From assembly GCA_009746045.1 (NCBI GenBank), contig RPFO01000059.1, positions 620,501 to 684,500 on the forward strand: a stretch of DNA of 64,000 nucleotides, read 5' to 3'. Under the pieces are notes generated by a model, which saw nothing but the letters and a program-made list of their open reading frames with translations, was not told the origin of the DNA and searched no databases. This document shows, one piece after another, positions 14,101 through 24,300 of this stretch. Source of the DNA: Mesostigma viride (taxonomy: Eukaryota > Streptophyta > Mesostigmatophyceae > Mesostigmatales > Mesostigmataceae). The number at the start of each line of letters is the position of its first letter. Position 1 is the first letter of the stretch. Both the position numbers and the translations under genes were made by a program.

Positions 14101-17003
14101 CAGTCTATACTAGGGTTGAGGGGTGGCAGTTGAGGACACTAGTTTATGCCATCAGTCTAGCTCAGAATGACCTGAATTTTGATTCCAAGATAGTTTGCAT
14201 GATAAATAACTTGCTGGCACCTTGTTTGCCCCACTTGGTGGTGGGCAAGGGTGATTGGTGCAGCCATTTGGCATAAAACCGTATTTTCGTGCATTTTTTT
14301 TTTCATACAAAAGTGATGTTTGTTCACATACGTGGTCAGAATGAGCTGAAAATTGGTCCCATTGATATTCCCACCCTGTGGAAGTTATCTATATCTCCCT
14401 GGGCCCAACCCATGCGTATTTGATTTGATTTTTTTTTTTTAGTCACAAAAAAGACGTATTTTTCGGTAAACTGCCAAAGTATGCCCAGACGTGCGATTTT
14501 GGTGCTGCAAATTAGCTCCATTCCTTGGTCTGGGTGGGGATTTTACTGGAATATGGTGTTTGGTCCACAAGTGTGGGGGGGTTGTCCTAGGCAATCCGTG
14601 CTTTTAGGGGGTGTGCGCGCTAAAAATAGCTCCGTGCACATGGATGGTGATGGGCCTTGAACTCAAAAAGTAGCCAGATGCATGCCCAAGGGTCATATTT
14701 ATGGTCCCCCATCATAATTTGCATTGCCAGAATGGGTATTGAGTGCAAAACATGTGTATTCAATTTGGGGGGGTTCAGGTGTGTCCGGACCCCTTAAACA
14801 GTGAAACAGCCACCCTGCATGGGCACAGCTAAACTTGCCCTTGTCTAGCGACCATATACTACCATACTCTCTGTTCAAACACAACCATACACAACTATAC
14901 AGCAGCAAAGTCTACCATACACTGCAATGTTCATACAAATATTGTCTCCTTGATACGTACACCGCAATGCACACCTACCCAAGATTTGGCCTCCCTTTGA
15001 TGCCATGTCTCCCACATCAGTTAGCATCACGCCATACCACACCCTGGTTCTATTCATAGCTGCCCTGGTACCCGCATGTGACATCGGCCACAATGCTGGA
15101 CACACCCCACATCTCTGCACAGCGGTGCTTGCATACCTGATATGGGCCGGACCTTGATGCCCGGGAAACCGCCCATCCACATATGCACGCGTGCTGGTTG
15201 TCTTATGGGACCTGATGTGAACCTGATATAGGCCCGGCAACCAACTTGTCTTAATTCTATCCCCCTTGTCTACACACCACTGTCGATGTCTCACCAGATA
15301 TCGGCCGGACCTTGATGCCCGGTGGGTCCAACCCCGTCTCTGGGTCCAGCATGATGTGCTCCTTCCAGCAGTTGGTGTCCACCAGCAGCTTGAGCATGAA
15401 GCTGCCGATGCTGCCGCCCCACCTGCGCACGCGGGCCCCATCCACCGACAGCGAGGGGGCCATAGCCGGCAGCCATGACGGATTATTGGTTATTGCACGC
15501 CTCAAACACAACAAACCAGGCAGGAACAGGACAGGCGTATACCCTTGATACACAGATACTGAAAATGCCTCGCGGGCACCGAACAGGTACCATACACCGG
15601 CATGCGCACAGATGCGTTAGTGTCCCGGAAGTAACTGATGAACCCAATCCTACCACCTTAATATCATCTTATATGCGCTCAATCCTACTACCTTAATAAC
15701 ATCTTATATGCGCTCAATCCTACTACCTTAATAACATCTTATATGCGCTCAATCCTACTACCTTAATATCATCTTATATGCGCTCAATCCTACTACCTTA
15801 ATATCATCTTATATGCGCTCAGTCCTACTACCTCAATAACATCTTATATGCGCTCAATCCTACCACCTTAATATCATCTTATATGCGCTCAAGTGCGCTG
15901 TACAGGCACTCATCAAGCGTACATACAACGTCGGCATGGGTACGCCATGGGTGAAATGGCAGCAAGTAGTGTAGATAATTAGGCTGCACTGAAATAATTT
16001 TCATAAGCACGCGGCACTCGACTTGATGGAGCACGACCCAGCAACCAACTGTGGGGGCACCATAATTAAATACATGCAGGTAGCAACATGGCATATTCGA
16101 GAGTGTACTAATACGCGCTGGCCCCGTAAGTTGTCCCAGGTAGCAACCGAGTGCAGGAGGGAACACAATCGCGTGGTGCATTTTCTCCTGGGCAGTCAGG
16201 GAACCGTGCGACCAAGATGCCACAAAGGGATGCTAAGGCTCCTGGCTACGCATGACCGCACGCGTGCACACGCCACTTGAAACACAGCGCCGGCCCTTGC
16301 TGTGAAAATTATTAATGCTGGGGAATATGTACAGGGCCTTCAAAAGTGTACACCCAAAACCATTTCAAGTTCAATTAATTACTGTACTTTACGAGAGTTC
16401 GCTTTGGATGCACTTCAAGGCTGCAAATAGTAATGTGGCCACGGGGAAAACTCACATGTGTTTCCGAAACGAATTCTTCGCGCATTCCTTCCCCTCCCAC
16501 AGCTCCAGCCCCGATGTGATAATGCCGGGAACGAAGACCACCGGATGCTTCCTGGTTAGGTTCGCGCCTCGGACAAGGTCGGATATCCGTACATGATCAC
16601 CCGCAAGGCGGGTGGCAATCATTTCTGGGGACAGGTCTGGATGCATCATGGCTAGCATGATGGAAATGTACAAGATGGTCAGCGCCCCAACCCACCACAG
16701 GCACGCCTCGGAGCACTTCCGCACGCCATGACATCGTTTCTTACGCTTCTTCTTACTAGTAGCACGCTTCTCTGGTTCAGCGGGGGCACTGGGAAAAAGA
16801 GGGCTGGATGCCTTGTCCTCAGCTATCTCATGGGAAGCGCCTTTTCGACGCCTGGGAACCGACCCAAACTGAACCGCTGGACCTGGGGACACACTTGCAA
16901 TCTCCCCACCGTCTGCGTCCTCTTGTAAATCTCGCAGGGCATCAAAAGAATGCCGGCGAGATTGAGCTATGCTCCTTGGATTGAGACTGCTTCCGCGAGC
17001 CAT
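8110..17003 (-). CDS. PDAT: Phospholipid:diacylglycerol acyltransferase (PDAT), 3' part missing
   Basis: LCAT-family enzyme that moves an acyl group from phospholipid to diacylglycerol to make triacylglycerol, usually in the ER. Exons: 17003-16456, 15422-15295, 11365-11107, 9790-9459, 8810-8110. All have GT-AG borders and phases that join (656 codons). The N-terminus is basic, with one membrane span at about residues 101-120. The lumenal part begins HPVVFVPGIITSGLELWEG (near 153-171). The lipase-type nucleophile lies in THSMG (Ser about 303). ETGLDPPGIKVRP, SYDWRLAFPN, HIKSVVNIGPPFLGV and LPKGGEAVWG are PDAT signatures. The last exon holds a long Gly/Ser-rich insert. The C-terminal Asp and His of the triad are not found, so the gene either continues left of 6053 or is broken. 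Its introns carry two inverted-repeat elements and several minisatellites. It is divergent from NOL. Confidence 0.88.
8834..8866. repeat. GT run followed by a 12-G run
   Basis: Short simple-sequence tract in the PDAT intron, just upstream (in gene sense) of the 8810 acceptor. On the coding strand it forms a pyrimidine-rich lead into the splice site. Confidence 0.8.
10085..10640. repeat. 11-bp tandem array, about 50 units
   Basis: Units atcttatatcc and atcttatattc alternate in an irregular pattern with few other changes. The array lies in the PDAT intron between the exons ending at 11107 and starting at 9790. Confidence 0.95.
11007..11125 (-). repeat. Tandem copies of a PDAT exon end plus donor site
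   Basis: The authentic junction at 11107 (exon tail CTCTACTT, then GTGAGT) is followed in the intron by two degenerate copies at about 11041-11080 and 11007-11040. Each keeps a CCTC-TGTTC-TC exon-like stretch followed by GTGAGTGTCAC. Confidence 0.75.
11450..11865. mobile_element. Possible small inverted-repeat element
   Basis: The palindrome GTAGACCGGTCTAC at about 11453 recurs at about 11850, and they bracket 0.4 kb. Inside are two diverged direct repeats sharing gcaatcgacagatctc (about 11519 and 11709). It has no coding capacity. It could also be a local duplication rather than a transposon. Confidence 0.35.
12540..14797. mobile_element. TTAA-flanked inverted-repeat element 1 (2.26 kb, non-autonomous)
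   Basis: Both ends carry TTAA (12540-12543 and 14794-14797) next to a perfect 16-bp terminal inverted repeat, GGGGTCCGGACACACC at 12544-12559 and its complement at 14778-14793. Duplicated TTAA targets are typical of piggyBac-type transposition. The interior has only short frames (largest about 119 codons) and none looks like a transposase, so any movement would need an enzyme from elsewhere. It lies in a PDAT intron. Confidence 0.75.
15135..15300 (-). repeat. Copies of the second PDAT exon edge inside its intron
   Basis: The exon tail encoding PPGIKVRPIS with its donor (15295) recurs at 15135-15164, nearly identical over about 28 bp and again followed by GT. A shorter copy lies at 15220-15238. 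Confidence 0.8.
15645..15892. repeat. 35-bp minisatellite, about 7 copies
   Basis: Tandem unit containing catcttatatgcgctcaatc, with small changes (taata/taaca) between copies. It lies in the first PDAT intron. Confidence 0.93.
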
Positions 17004-17574
17004 TTCTACTCATAATTAATTTCGTTTCGTTTGCAGTTTCGTCGCAGCTTCCATGGCTAGTTATTATCATCTTAGTTGTTATTGCATCAGTGCGGTACTG
17101 TAGTCGACTGGCCTCAGACCTCAGTGGCCTGAGTGGCCTCGCGACCTCCACTGTTTGTTGAGGCGATCACATTTTTATGCTCCCGACCCAGAAACCAGTG
17201 TCGATTGTTCAAAATGCTGGCAAACCTAAGTCTGACCGAGTGACGTAACGTGACATCTCGTGACATCACGTCATCCGACTGACAGTCATGATGTTGTCCA
17301 CTTGGATGATTGTGGCTGGGGAAAGAGGGATACTTCCACGATGCCCTCGTAGATTTTTCTACAAGTGCGAAGGAGCCACACATTCTTGCCTCTCCGTACT
17401 TAAATCTAGTAGAGCTTTTGTCGTTTGCATGCCACGGCGGTCCGACCGTAGCGTCGTGGGCTCCAGCAGGTCGAGCACTCTCGATTGCGTCCCGCATTTC
17501 CTTCATGGATTTGGTGCAAAACGTCGATCACCGTCTCACGCAATCCGCTGGGTTGCCAGGTTACCACCGTCGCC
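17004..17574. promoter_or_regulatory. Shared divergent promoter region of PDAT and NOL
   Basis: Only 571 bp separate the two start codons, so both promoters must lie here. 17241-17273 holds three direct decamers of pattern TGACNTNNCG followed by TCA, which creates bZIP-like TGACGT and ACGTCA sites spaced one helical turn apart. No TATA box is convincing. Regulation is inferred from arrangement only. Confidence 0.6.
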
Positions 17575-20266
17575 ATGGCTGCCACTCTCGTCGCCGTCGC
17601 TTCCAACGTCCATGCTTTGAAGCTGAATGCAGCTTCTTCGCCATCAGTGCCCGCACGGGCATCATCCAAGGCATGTGCTGTCCGGCCATCACATAGAAGC
17701 GGCAGGCGTAGCCGGGTCGAGTCTGTCGACGGCGGCTTCCTCGGGCAAACGCTGACCACAGTTCCCGTGAGGGCTTCAACATCAGCGACTGCCACCACCA
17801 CCCGTGCCTCCGCAGATGGAGCAGTCAAAGCCAAAAAGGGAGGGGCTGTGGTCACTGGAGGGGCTGCTGGCGTCGGTTTTGGAATGGCAGAGGAATTTCT
17901 CGTAAATGGCTATGACGTCGTAATTTGCGACATTAATGGCGACAAAGTGCAGGCAGCGGGGGAGTACCTTGGAAAAAAGTACCCATCCCAACGTATTTTC
18001 TCCATTCGGTGCGATATTGGAGATGAAAACGATGTCCAAGCTCTAGCTGATCTCGCACGGGAAAAACTTGAACCTGCCGGCGGGGTGCGGATTTGGGTGA
18101 GTATGACTCGTGCATTCCCCAGTTTCCATAAGTATGCGCCAATTGTGCGCAGCTCCCCCCCCCCCCCCCCCCGCGAATGCAGTGCGTTTCTGGAAATACT
18201 TGAACCATCAGCGTGTGCGCGTCAGAATAGATGCCCTGGACATGACGTCCTCGATGACCATGTTTCCTGCGACACGCGCGATATGGCAAGGGCGTCGAGA
18301 GCTGGCCCATATTTACCTGGAAGGTTCCAATAAGCACATTTACCTCAGCCTTGGCCTGCAGGGCCTTCTGGGGGCAGGAGTTCCAGATTTCTCTAGAATG
18401 GAATGGTTCCAACAAGCAGGCATCCTGAACCTTAAATTGCAGCTCCGCCCGCTATGCCTCCCATCAACCCACTATATCTCGCACTGCCCTTGTACCCACT
18501 AAGGGATTCCTATTTTTATGCTCCTGCAGCAGCAGCAACCTGCCCATGTCCCTTACCGTTTTGTGTATCTTTGTCCCTTTCTCGGCCCCTCTCTCGGCCG
18601 ATGACTTTTCTTGACCCTTGTCCGCCACCCCCTGCCCCCTCGCTCCCCCCCCTGCCCCCCCCCAGGTGAACAACGCGGGCATCAACGGCGGCAAGGTGCC
18701 CGTGCGCAAGCAAACAGTGGCCAACATCCGCCGCGTGGTCAACACCAACCTGACAGGGACCATCCTGACCACGCGCGCCGCCATCAACACCATGCTGGAC
18801 GCGGCCAAGGAGTTCGTGGCCAAGAACCCCGGCCAGGTGGCGCCGCGCGGGCACATCTTTGTGGTCACGGGGTCGGGGGTGAAGGGAGAGCCGACGCCAG
18901 GTAGGTGCTGGTGGGGGTGTCGATGCTGGGTTGATTTTGCTGAGAACATTTCCTAAAGAACCAGGCACTCGTGAGGCTCTGATGTGCTGTCTTGTGTGCT
19001 TTTGTCCTGTAGTACCCTTTTCTCCCGTACTGCGTGTGAATGCAACATGCGACTAACAACTCCTGCAGGAAGCAACACGGTCACCGAGACGAGTCGTGCT
19101 GTCATTCCTTGCCCGCTGCTGTCAGTGACCACCTGCTGCTTGAATCTTGGGGTGGTCGTGTCATTGAACCAATCGCCGCATCATGCCTACAACCCCCAGG
19201 GTGGGCCACCTACGGCGCCACCAAGCGCGGCCTGCCCCAGCTGGTGGCCTCCCTCAACAAGGAGCTGTCCGAAGAGAAGCCTGATACAGAGTCGGCCGTG
19301 GCCGCGCCAAACTGGAAGCCTTCCGACGTGGTGGCCGTGCACACGGTGAGGGGGGGGGGGGGGATGTGTAAAGTCTGCGGATAAGGGGATGAGGGCGTGA
19401 GGAGATGATGGTTTGTTGTGGTTTATAGTGATGGCTTAATGTTTGCACACCGTGAGGGGTGTTATGGAAAGCCTAAGTGGTGGAGTGAGTGATGGACGCA
19501 GTGAGGGTTGCACCGTGCACACGGGGAGGGGGGGGGAAGGGGTGCACACAGTGAGTGGAGGATGGGTGCACCGTGCCCACAGGGAGGGGGGTACACACAG
19601 CGAGGGGGAACCCGACGGTCAGTTGCTTGGACGTAACATTTGCGATGGCATGCTACCGCGTTGGTTTGTGTGAGCTGTCTAAGTAGGTAAGTATGCGCGT
19701 GCCATGGGCAGGGGCTTGTCACAAAGTGATATTTAAAGCTCCGTGATAAAATTGATGCAACTGCTAAAAACAACTATCTTATGTATCCTGCCCCAGCCCT
19801 AGCGGCGTAATCTAGATGGGGGGCTGTCTCCCACATCGCATATCCACTGTTCGTACCAGCATCAGACCATGACGCTGACATGGCGCCGTTGCCGCAACCC
19901 TTTTCTTCTTTCTTTCCGTGCCTCCCTTCACCGTGCCCCCAGATGTCGCCCGGCATGGTGTTCACTGACCTGCTGCTGGAGGACTCCACGCCGCGCCTGC
20001 GCCAGTTCTTCGACATTCTCGCCGACGAGCCCGACGTGGTGGCGCGTGACCTGGTCCCCCAAATGTGCGCGCTCGTGGAGGCCAATGCGGCGCCGGGAGC
20101 CAAGGTGGAGTACCTGTCGCCGCCGCGCATCGCCAGCCGTATGCTGTCGCTGGACATGGTCAAGTTCCTCATCGGCATTGGTCCGCAGAAGCACTTTGAC
20201 GCCAAGGGCAACCGCATTAGCAAGGGGGAGAAGTACAAGGACAATGGCGTCAAGGTGCTCTACTGA
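17575..20266 (+). CDS. NOL: Chlorophyll(ide) b reductase, NOL/NYC1-type SDR, plastid
   Basis: Short-chain dehydrogenase that reduces chlorophyll(ide) b to the 7-hydroxymethyl form, the first step of chlorophyll b breakdown. Four exons, 17575-18096, 18666-18900, 19200-19345 and 19943-20266, join in phase to 408 residues. The start at 17575 (cgccATGG) is preferred over 17485 because it opens a Ser/Ala/Arg-rich transit peptide of about 75 residues. SDR landmarks: cofactor motif TGGAAGVG (near 94-101), NNAG (176-179), a Ser in FVVTGSG, and YGATK (257-261). The closest family signature is SPGMVFTDLLL followed by VARDLVPQM and YLSPPRI, as in plant NOL. There is no membrane segment, which favours NOL over NYC1. 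Intron 3 holds degenerate copies of the exon 3 edge. Confidence 0.88.
19444..19610 (+). repeat. Degenerate copies of the NOL exon 3 edge in intron 3
   Basis: The junction at 19345 (GTGCACACG|GTGAGG) is echoed at about 19444, 19512, 19542, 19568 and 19591 by variants of ccgtgcacacgg/agtgagg, interleaved with G-rich tracts. Confidence 0.6.
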
Positions 20267-21303
20267 GGACTAATTGGCTAGATGCTGGGGGGCCGAGACG
20301 GAATGGGCCAGGTCCACTGTTGCATTTGTGCTTCTTTTCTAGGAGGCGGGAGAAATGAACAGTATCCCCTTTCATCCCATCTGATCGAGCAACACTAATT
20401 AATTTATTTGTGAAAAGCAATGAAAGAAGGGTGTCGAATGCCAATTTCAACTGTCAAGACTTGAAGAATTGACAAGAATGATCAAGAGAAAGCTACTGCG
20501 AGCCGTATCGCGAGAGGGCCTTCCCTCGACTCCCCGTTGTGTACAGGAGTTTCTTTTGTTGGTACCGACATGTGTGGCGCAGTCGTGTGTTCAATTCAAA
20601 ATCGATCAATGTGTTGCCTGCACCTAAATCTACTGCTGCTTATGAAAAGCCGACTGAACTGACTAGCAAAAGCCCCAATAATACTAGTGCTATCAGTTCA
20701 ACAAAGATAAGACAAGGCCGGAAATCCCCGCCCTGCCCAGATCATGACCTGCTCCCCATGGGCAACCACGCTAAGGGCAACCCCCCCCTGGGACCCACAT
20801 GCAACATTTACACCTTATTGGCAGGGGCTTGCAGGGGCTTTTTTTCTGTCGACACCGTAGCCTCATGGAACAAGTACAACTAACGAGAAGAAAAAGAGAG
20901 ACGGGCGCCGTTGCCCACAGGGTAAAGTCTCATCCTCTGACCATGCTGACCCACCAAAATCCATTGCACCTGGCTTCAGTGGCCAGGCAAAGTTGTCACA
21001 TTCAAGTCGCAAGTTACACTCCTACCCAGTCTCAACCGTGTGTGCCTGGCCAGCAGGTAGCCCCTCGCCTGGTTGTCCGTTAGATAACCCTCTCACCGCC
21101 CATCTCAAGGCCATTCGCCGGGGTGCCCGCTTCAGGGGTACCCTAAGCCCTGCTTGACCTAGAGTTGCGCAGCCATTACAAGCAACGGCCGCAACAGCTG
21201 ACACCGCAACCAGGGCCATACCCCTTCACATTTAACAATCTCTGGTTTTACTCGTATGGCTTCATATCTTCTTCTCTGTCTGGGAAAACTTTTGGACCGA
21301 TGT
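20267..21303. other. Intergenic spacer between convergent genes
   Basis: This holds the 3' ends of NOL and of the VPS10 receptor. I see no coding segment, inverted repeat or RNA gene, and no TGTAA-type poly(A) signal close to either stop codon. Confidence 0.6.
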
Positions 21304-24300
21304 TCACGGGTATCCAAGGCCGCGTGCCGTGTTGAAGTTCATCGCGCGGGGCGGCGAGTCCTCTGGCGGCACGCGGAAGAAGTCCTGGTCCGCCCCGCCA
21401 CCGCCACGATCCCCCGTGAGCGAGGGGAACCGCGCGCGCAGGTTCTGGAACTGTATGTCCCGCACGTTGGACCAGGACGGGAGCCGGTCAAAGATGGCAC
21501 CAAGCGAGGGCATCTCCCAGCGGCCCGTCTGCACCATGTACAGCGCCATGATCCCGGCCAGGATGACGAGGGTGATGAGGAAGGATCCCAGCCAGAAGTG
21601 GCCACCGGAGGCGCCCGCGGTCGGGTGGTCCACGTAGTGCCCGTACCCAGTGACCTTGCCCACGCAGACGTCACCGGCAACCAGCCGCTTGCGCTTCCTG
21701 CGGGGGGGGGGGGGGGGGGGGGGGCGGGGACTAGTCAAGTAATTAGCGGAAACGATGAGTGAAACGATGGATGGAACGCAGAGATGCAAGGAAAAGGAGG
21801 GCCAACCAGATATGGACTATACGGACTATGCCCCCTTTGGTGGGGGGCGTGAGCACTGCCTGGGGCGATAGTTAGCTTCACTTCTCACTTAATGGTTCAA
21901 CCCCTGATGGCCAGCACATCCTGGGGTGGACGCATCAAGGAGCGACCCCTTTCGCACCAAGTGGCTAATATTAGAGCTGCACAGGCCAACCGCCCCAAGC
22001 AAAGAACGCCTACGAAACCTCAGAGGACCGGATCACTGGGCATGGTATGTATGATGCCAACTGGCTTGATGCCCATTGCGATACTCGCGAATGCCAATTG
22101 CAGGAAAGCACGGGGAGGCACAAGGGAGGGTGGGGCACCCAGGGGGGAATCCGCGGTCCACCCAGTTTACAACCTTGTCGTTAGCACAGTCAGAAACACA
22201 AGCAGGTACATCACCACGCGACAAGGGAAGCAGGCATGTCACAATACAGGTTCAGACACTGGAAGCAGGCATCGGTCCACGTACTCTCCAATCTTGTAGC
22301 GGCCCTCATCAACCACAGGGCACGAGTAGGGCAGGCCGATCGGTTGGCAGTAGGAAATGGCTCCTTTGTGCTCGCTGCCAAAGTCACTGCTCGGGGACAC
22401 ACAGGGTGAAGGATTGGGGGGGGGGGGACCACTCGGGGGGGTGAGGGAGGAGCATGTCAGGGGCCCACCAGCCGCGCACCGAGGGGAGGACGGCGTCTGG
22501 AGAGAGTTTCCGTGCCTACCGCCAACAATATGCGTTCCTGCAGGGCACATTGTGATGCCAAACGTACATGCGATGCTAAGATATCATCTTCTTCTTGTGC
22601 GTGGGGTACATACTAAAATATATACTGTGATGCCAAACATACATGCAGCACCGCGATAACATCTTCTTCTTGTGCGTGGGGTACATACTAAAATATATAC
22701 TGTGATGCCAAACATACATGCAGCACCGCGATAACATCTTCTTGTGTGTGGGGTACATACTAAAATATTTACTGTGATGCCAAACATACATGCAGCACCG
22801 CGATAACATCTTCTTCTTGTGTGTGGGGTACATACTAGAATATATACTGTGATGCCAAACATACATGCAGCACCGCGATAACATCGTCTTCTTGTGTGTG
22901 GGATACCCCCTTAGCCCACAGGGACGTGGCATGCATGCGCCATGTGCACGGCCCACACGTGTCGTAGCCACTTGCACGCGGCGGGTTGCATGTCCGTGGA
23001 CAAGAGAACACCCAATGGGTCGCCAGTGAGCGGCACACCTCATACCAGCTACCAACTGCCGCTGTCCCCTGAACGCAAAATAAGGGCCCCCTTCCCTGCC
23101 CCTCTGTGTTCCATGGCACAGACAGACCAGCACGCACAGCCCTAGCAAGTCTGCGCGTCCCTCCCACCAATGCATGTGCCAATAAGAGCTTGCGTTCAAA
23201 TAAGCCTCTGGCGGCATGAATGTATTGACAAATAACCATTCAATGAGGAGCCAGAGGCCATTACTTGGACGATTTCACCGCGCACATCACCACGGGATTC
23301 ACCAGAAAAACAGGGGGGCAGCAAACAGCCCTCGCGTACACAGCCACCACCCGTCAGCCATCTAAGCTCAGCATCAGTATACTCTTGACAGGCGATCAAT
23401 ACATGAAACATGCCCTATATTCAAATAAGCATCAAAGCTGTGCCCCTATCCCCTTCTGCACCCAAGCCACGCTTTGTACCCAAACCGCGTCCATGCACCA
23501 CTCCACTCGTAGTCGACAGCGGCGCAGTCAGCGTACCGCCGACGTGCTGTCGCTACAGACCAGCACGCCACTATGGTACCGGCACGATGTCTACGTCCAC
23601 ATACCATTTGTAGTCAGCGGCGGTGCACTTAGCACATATACAATATACTGCCAACATACCAGCTTAGCCAATTTACTGTCAAAATACCCCACGTGCCACC
23701 AATACAGGAGTCAACGTACCACTCGTAGTCGGCGGCGGTGCACTCGCACTGGCTGCTGAGCGCCGTCAGGTTGGGCCGCACGTACGCCTTGCCGTTGTAG
23801 CACTTGGACTCCCGCTTCTGACGCTGCAGCGTGAAGTTGCGGCCCAGCAGGCAGTGGGTGGTCGTGCTGCCGCCGCCATGGGTCGTAACCACGTCACAAC
23901 GCCGGAAGCAAATGCAACCAAGGCCATGTCGCCACAGCGCACGTGAAGCGTTTCAGAGGATCGCCAACAAATGTGCACAACGGGGTTGGTGTGCGATTGT
24001 GATGAAGCTACGCAGGGACCCGCGGAAAAGGATTTACTTTGTACTTAGCCCCCGGAAAGGGGGCGCCCTCATGGGCTCATGGGCCCCCAGCCTCAGGTGA
24101 GCACCCCAGAACACCAATCTCCATATATGTAGCGTCTCAGGAATGGGGCGCGCGCACTCGCGGGGACCCGTCCTCACAAGAACATGCAGGATCGAGATGT
24201 ATACATGCGAGTCATGGAATGCAAACCATGCAAGAAAGGGGCCGCGCGCACTCACGGGGACCAGTCCTCATAGTCGCTCTCGCGGCATGGCGGGAAGCCG

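Noticed and set aside
13980-14276. 98-codon frame inside element 1 as a transposase piece
   Set aside because: No DDE-type motif or similarity recognised; base composition is like the surrounding non-coding sequence.
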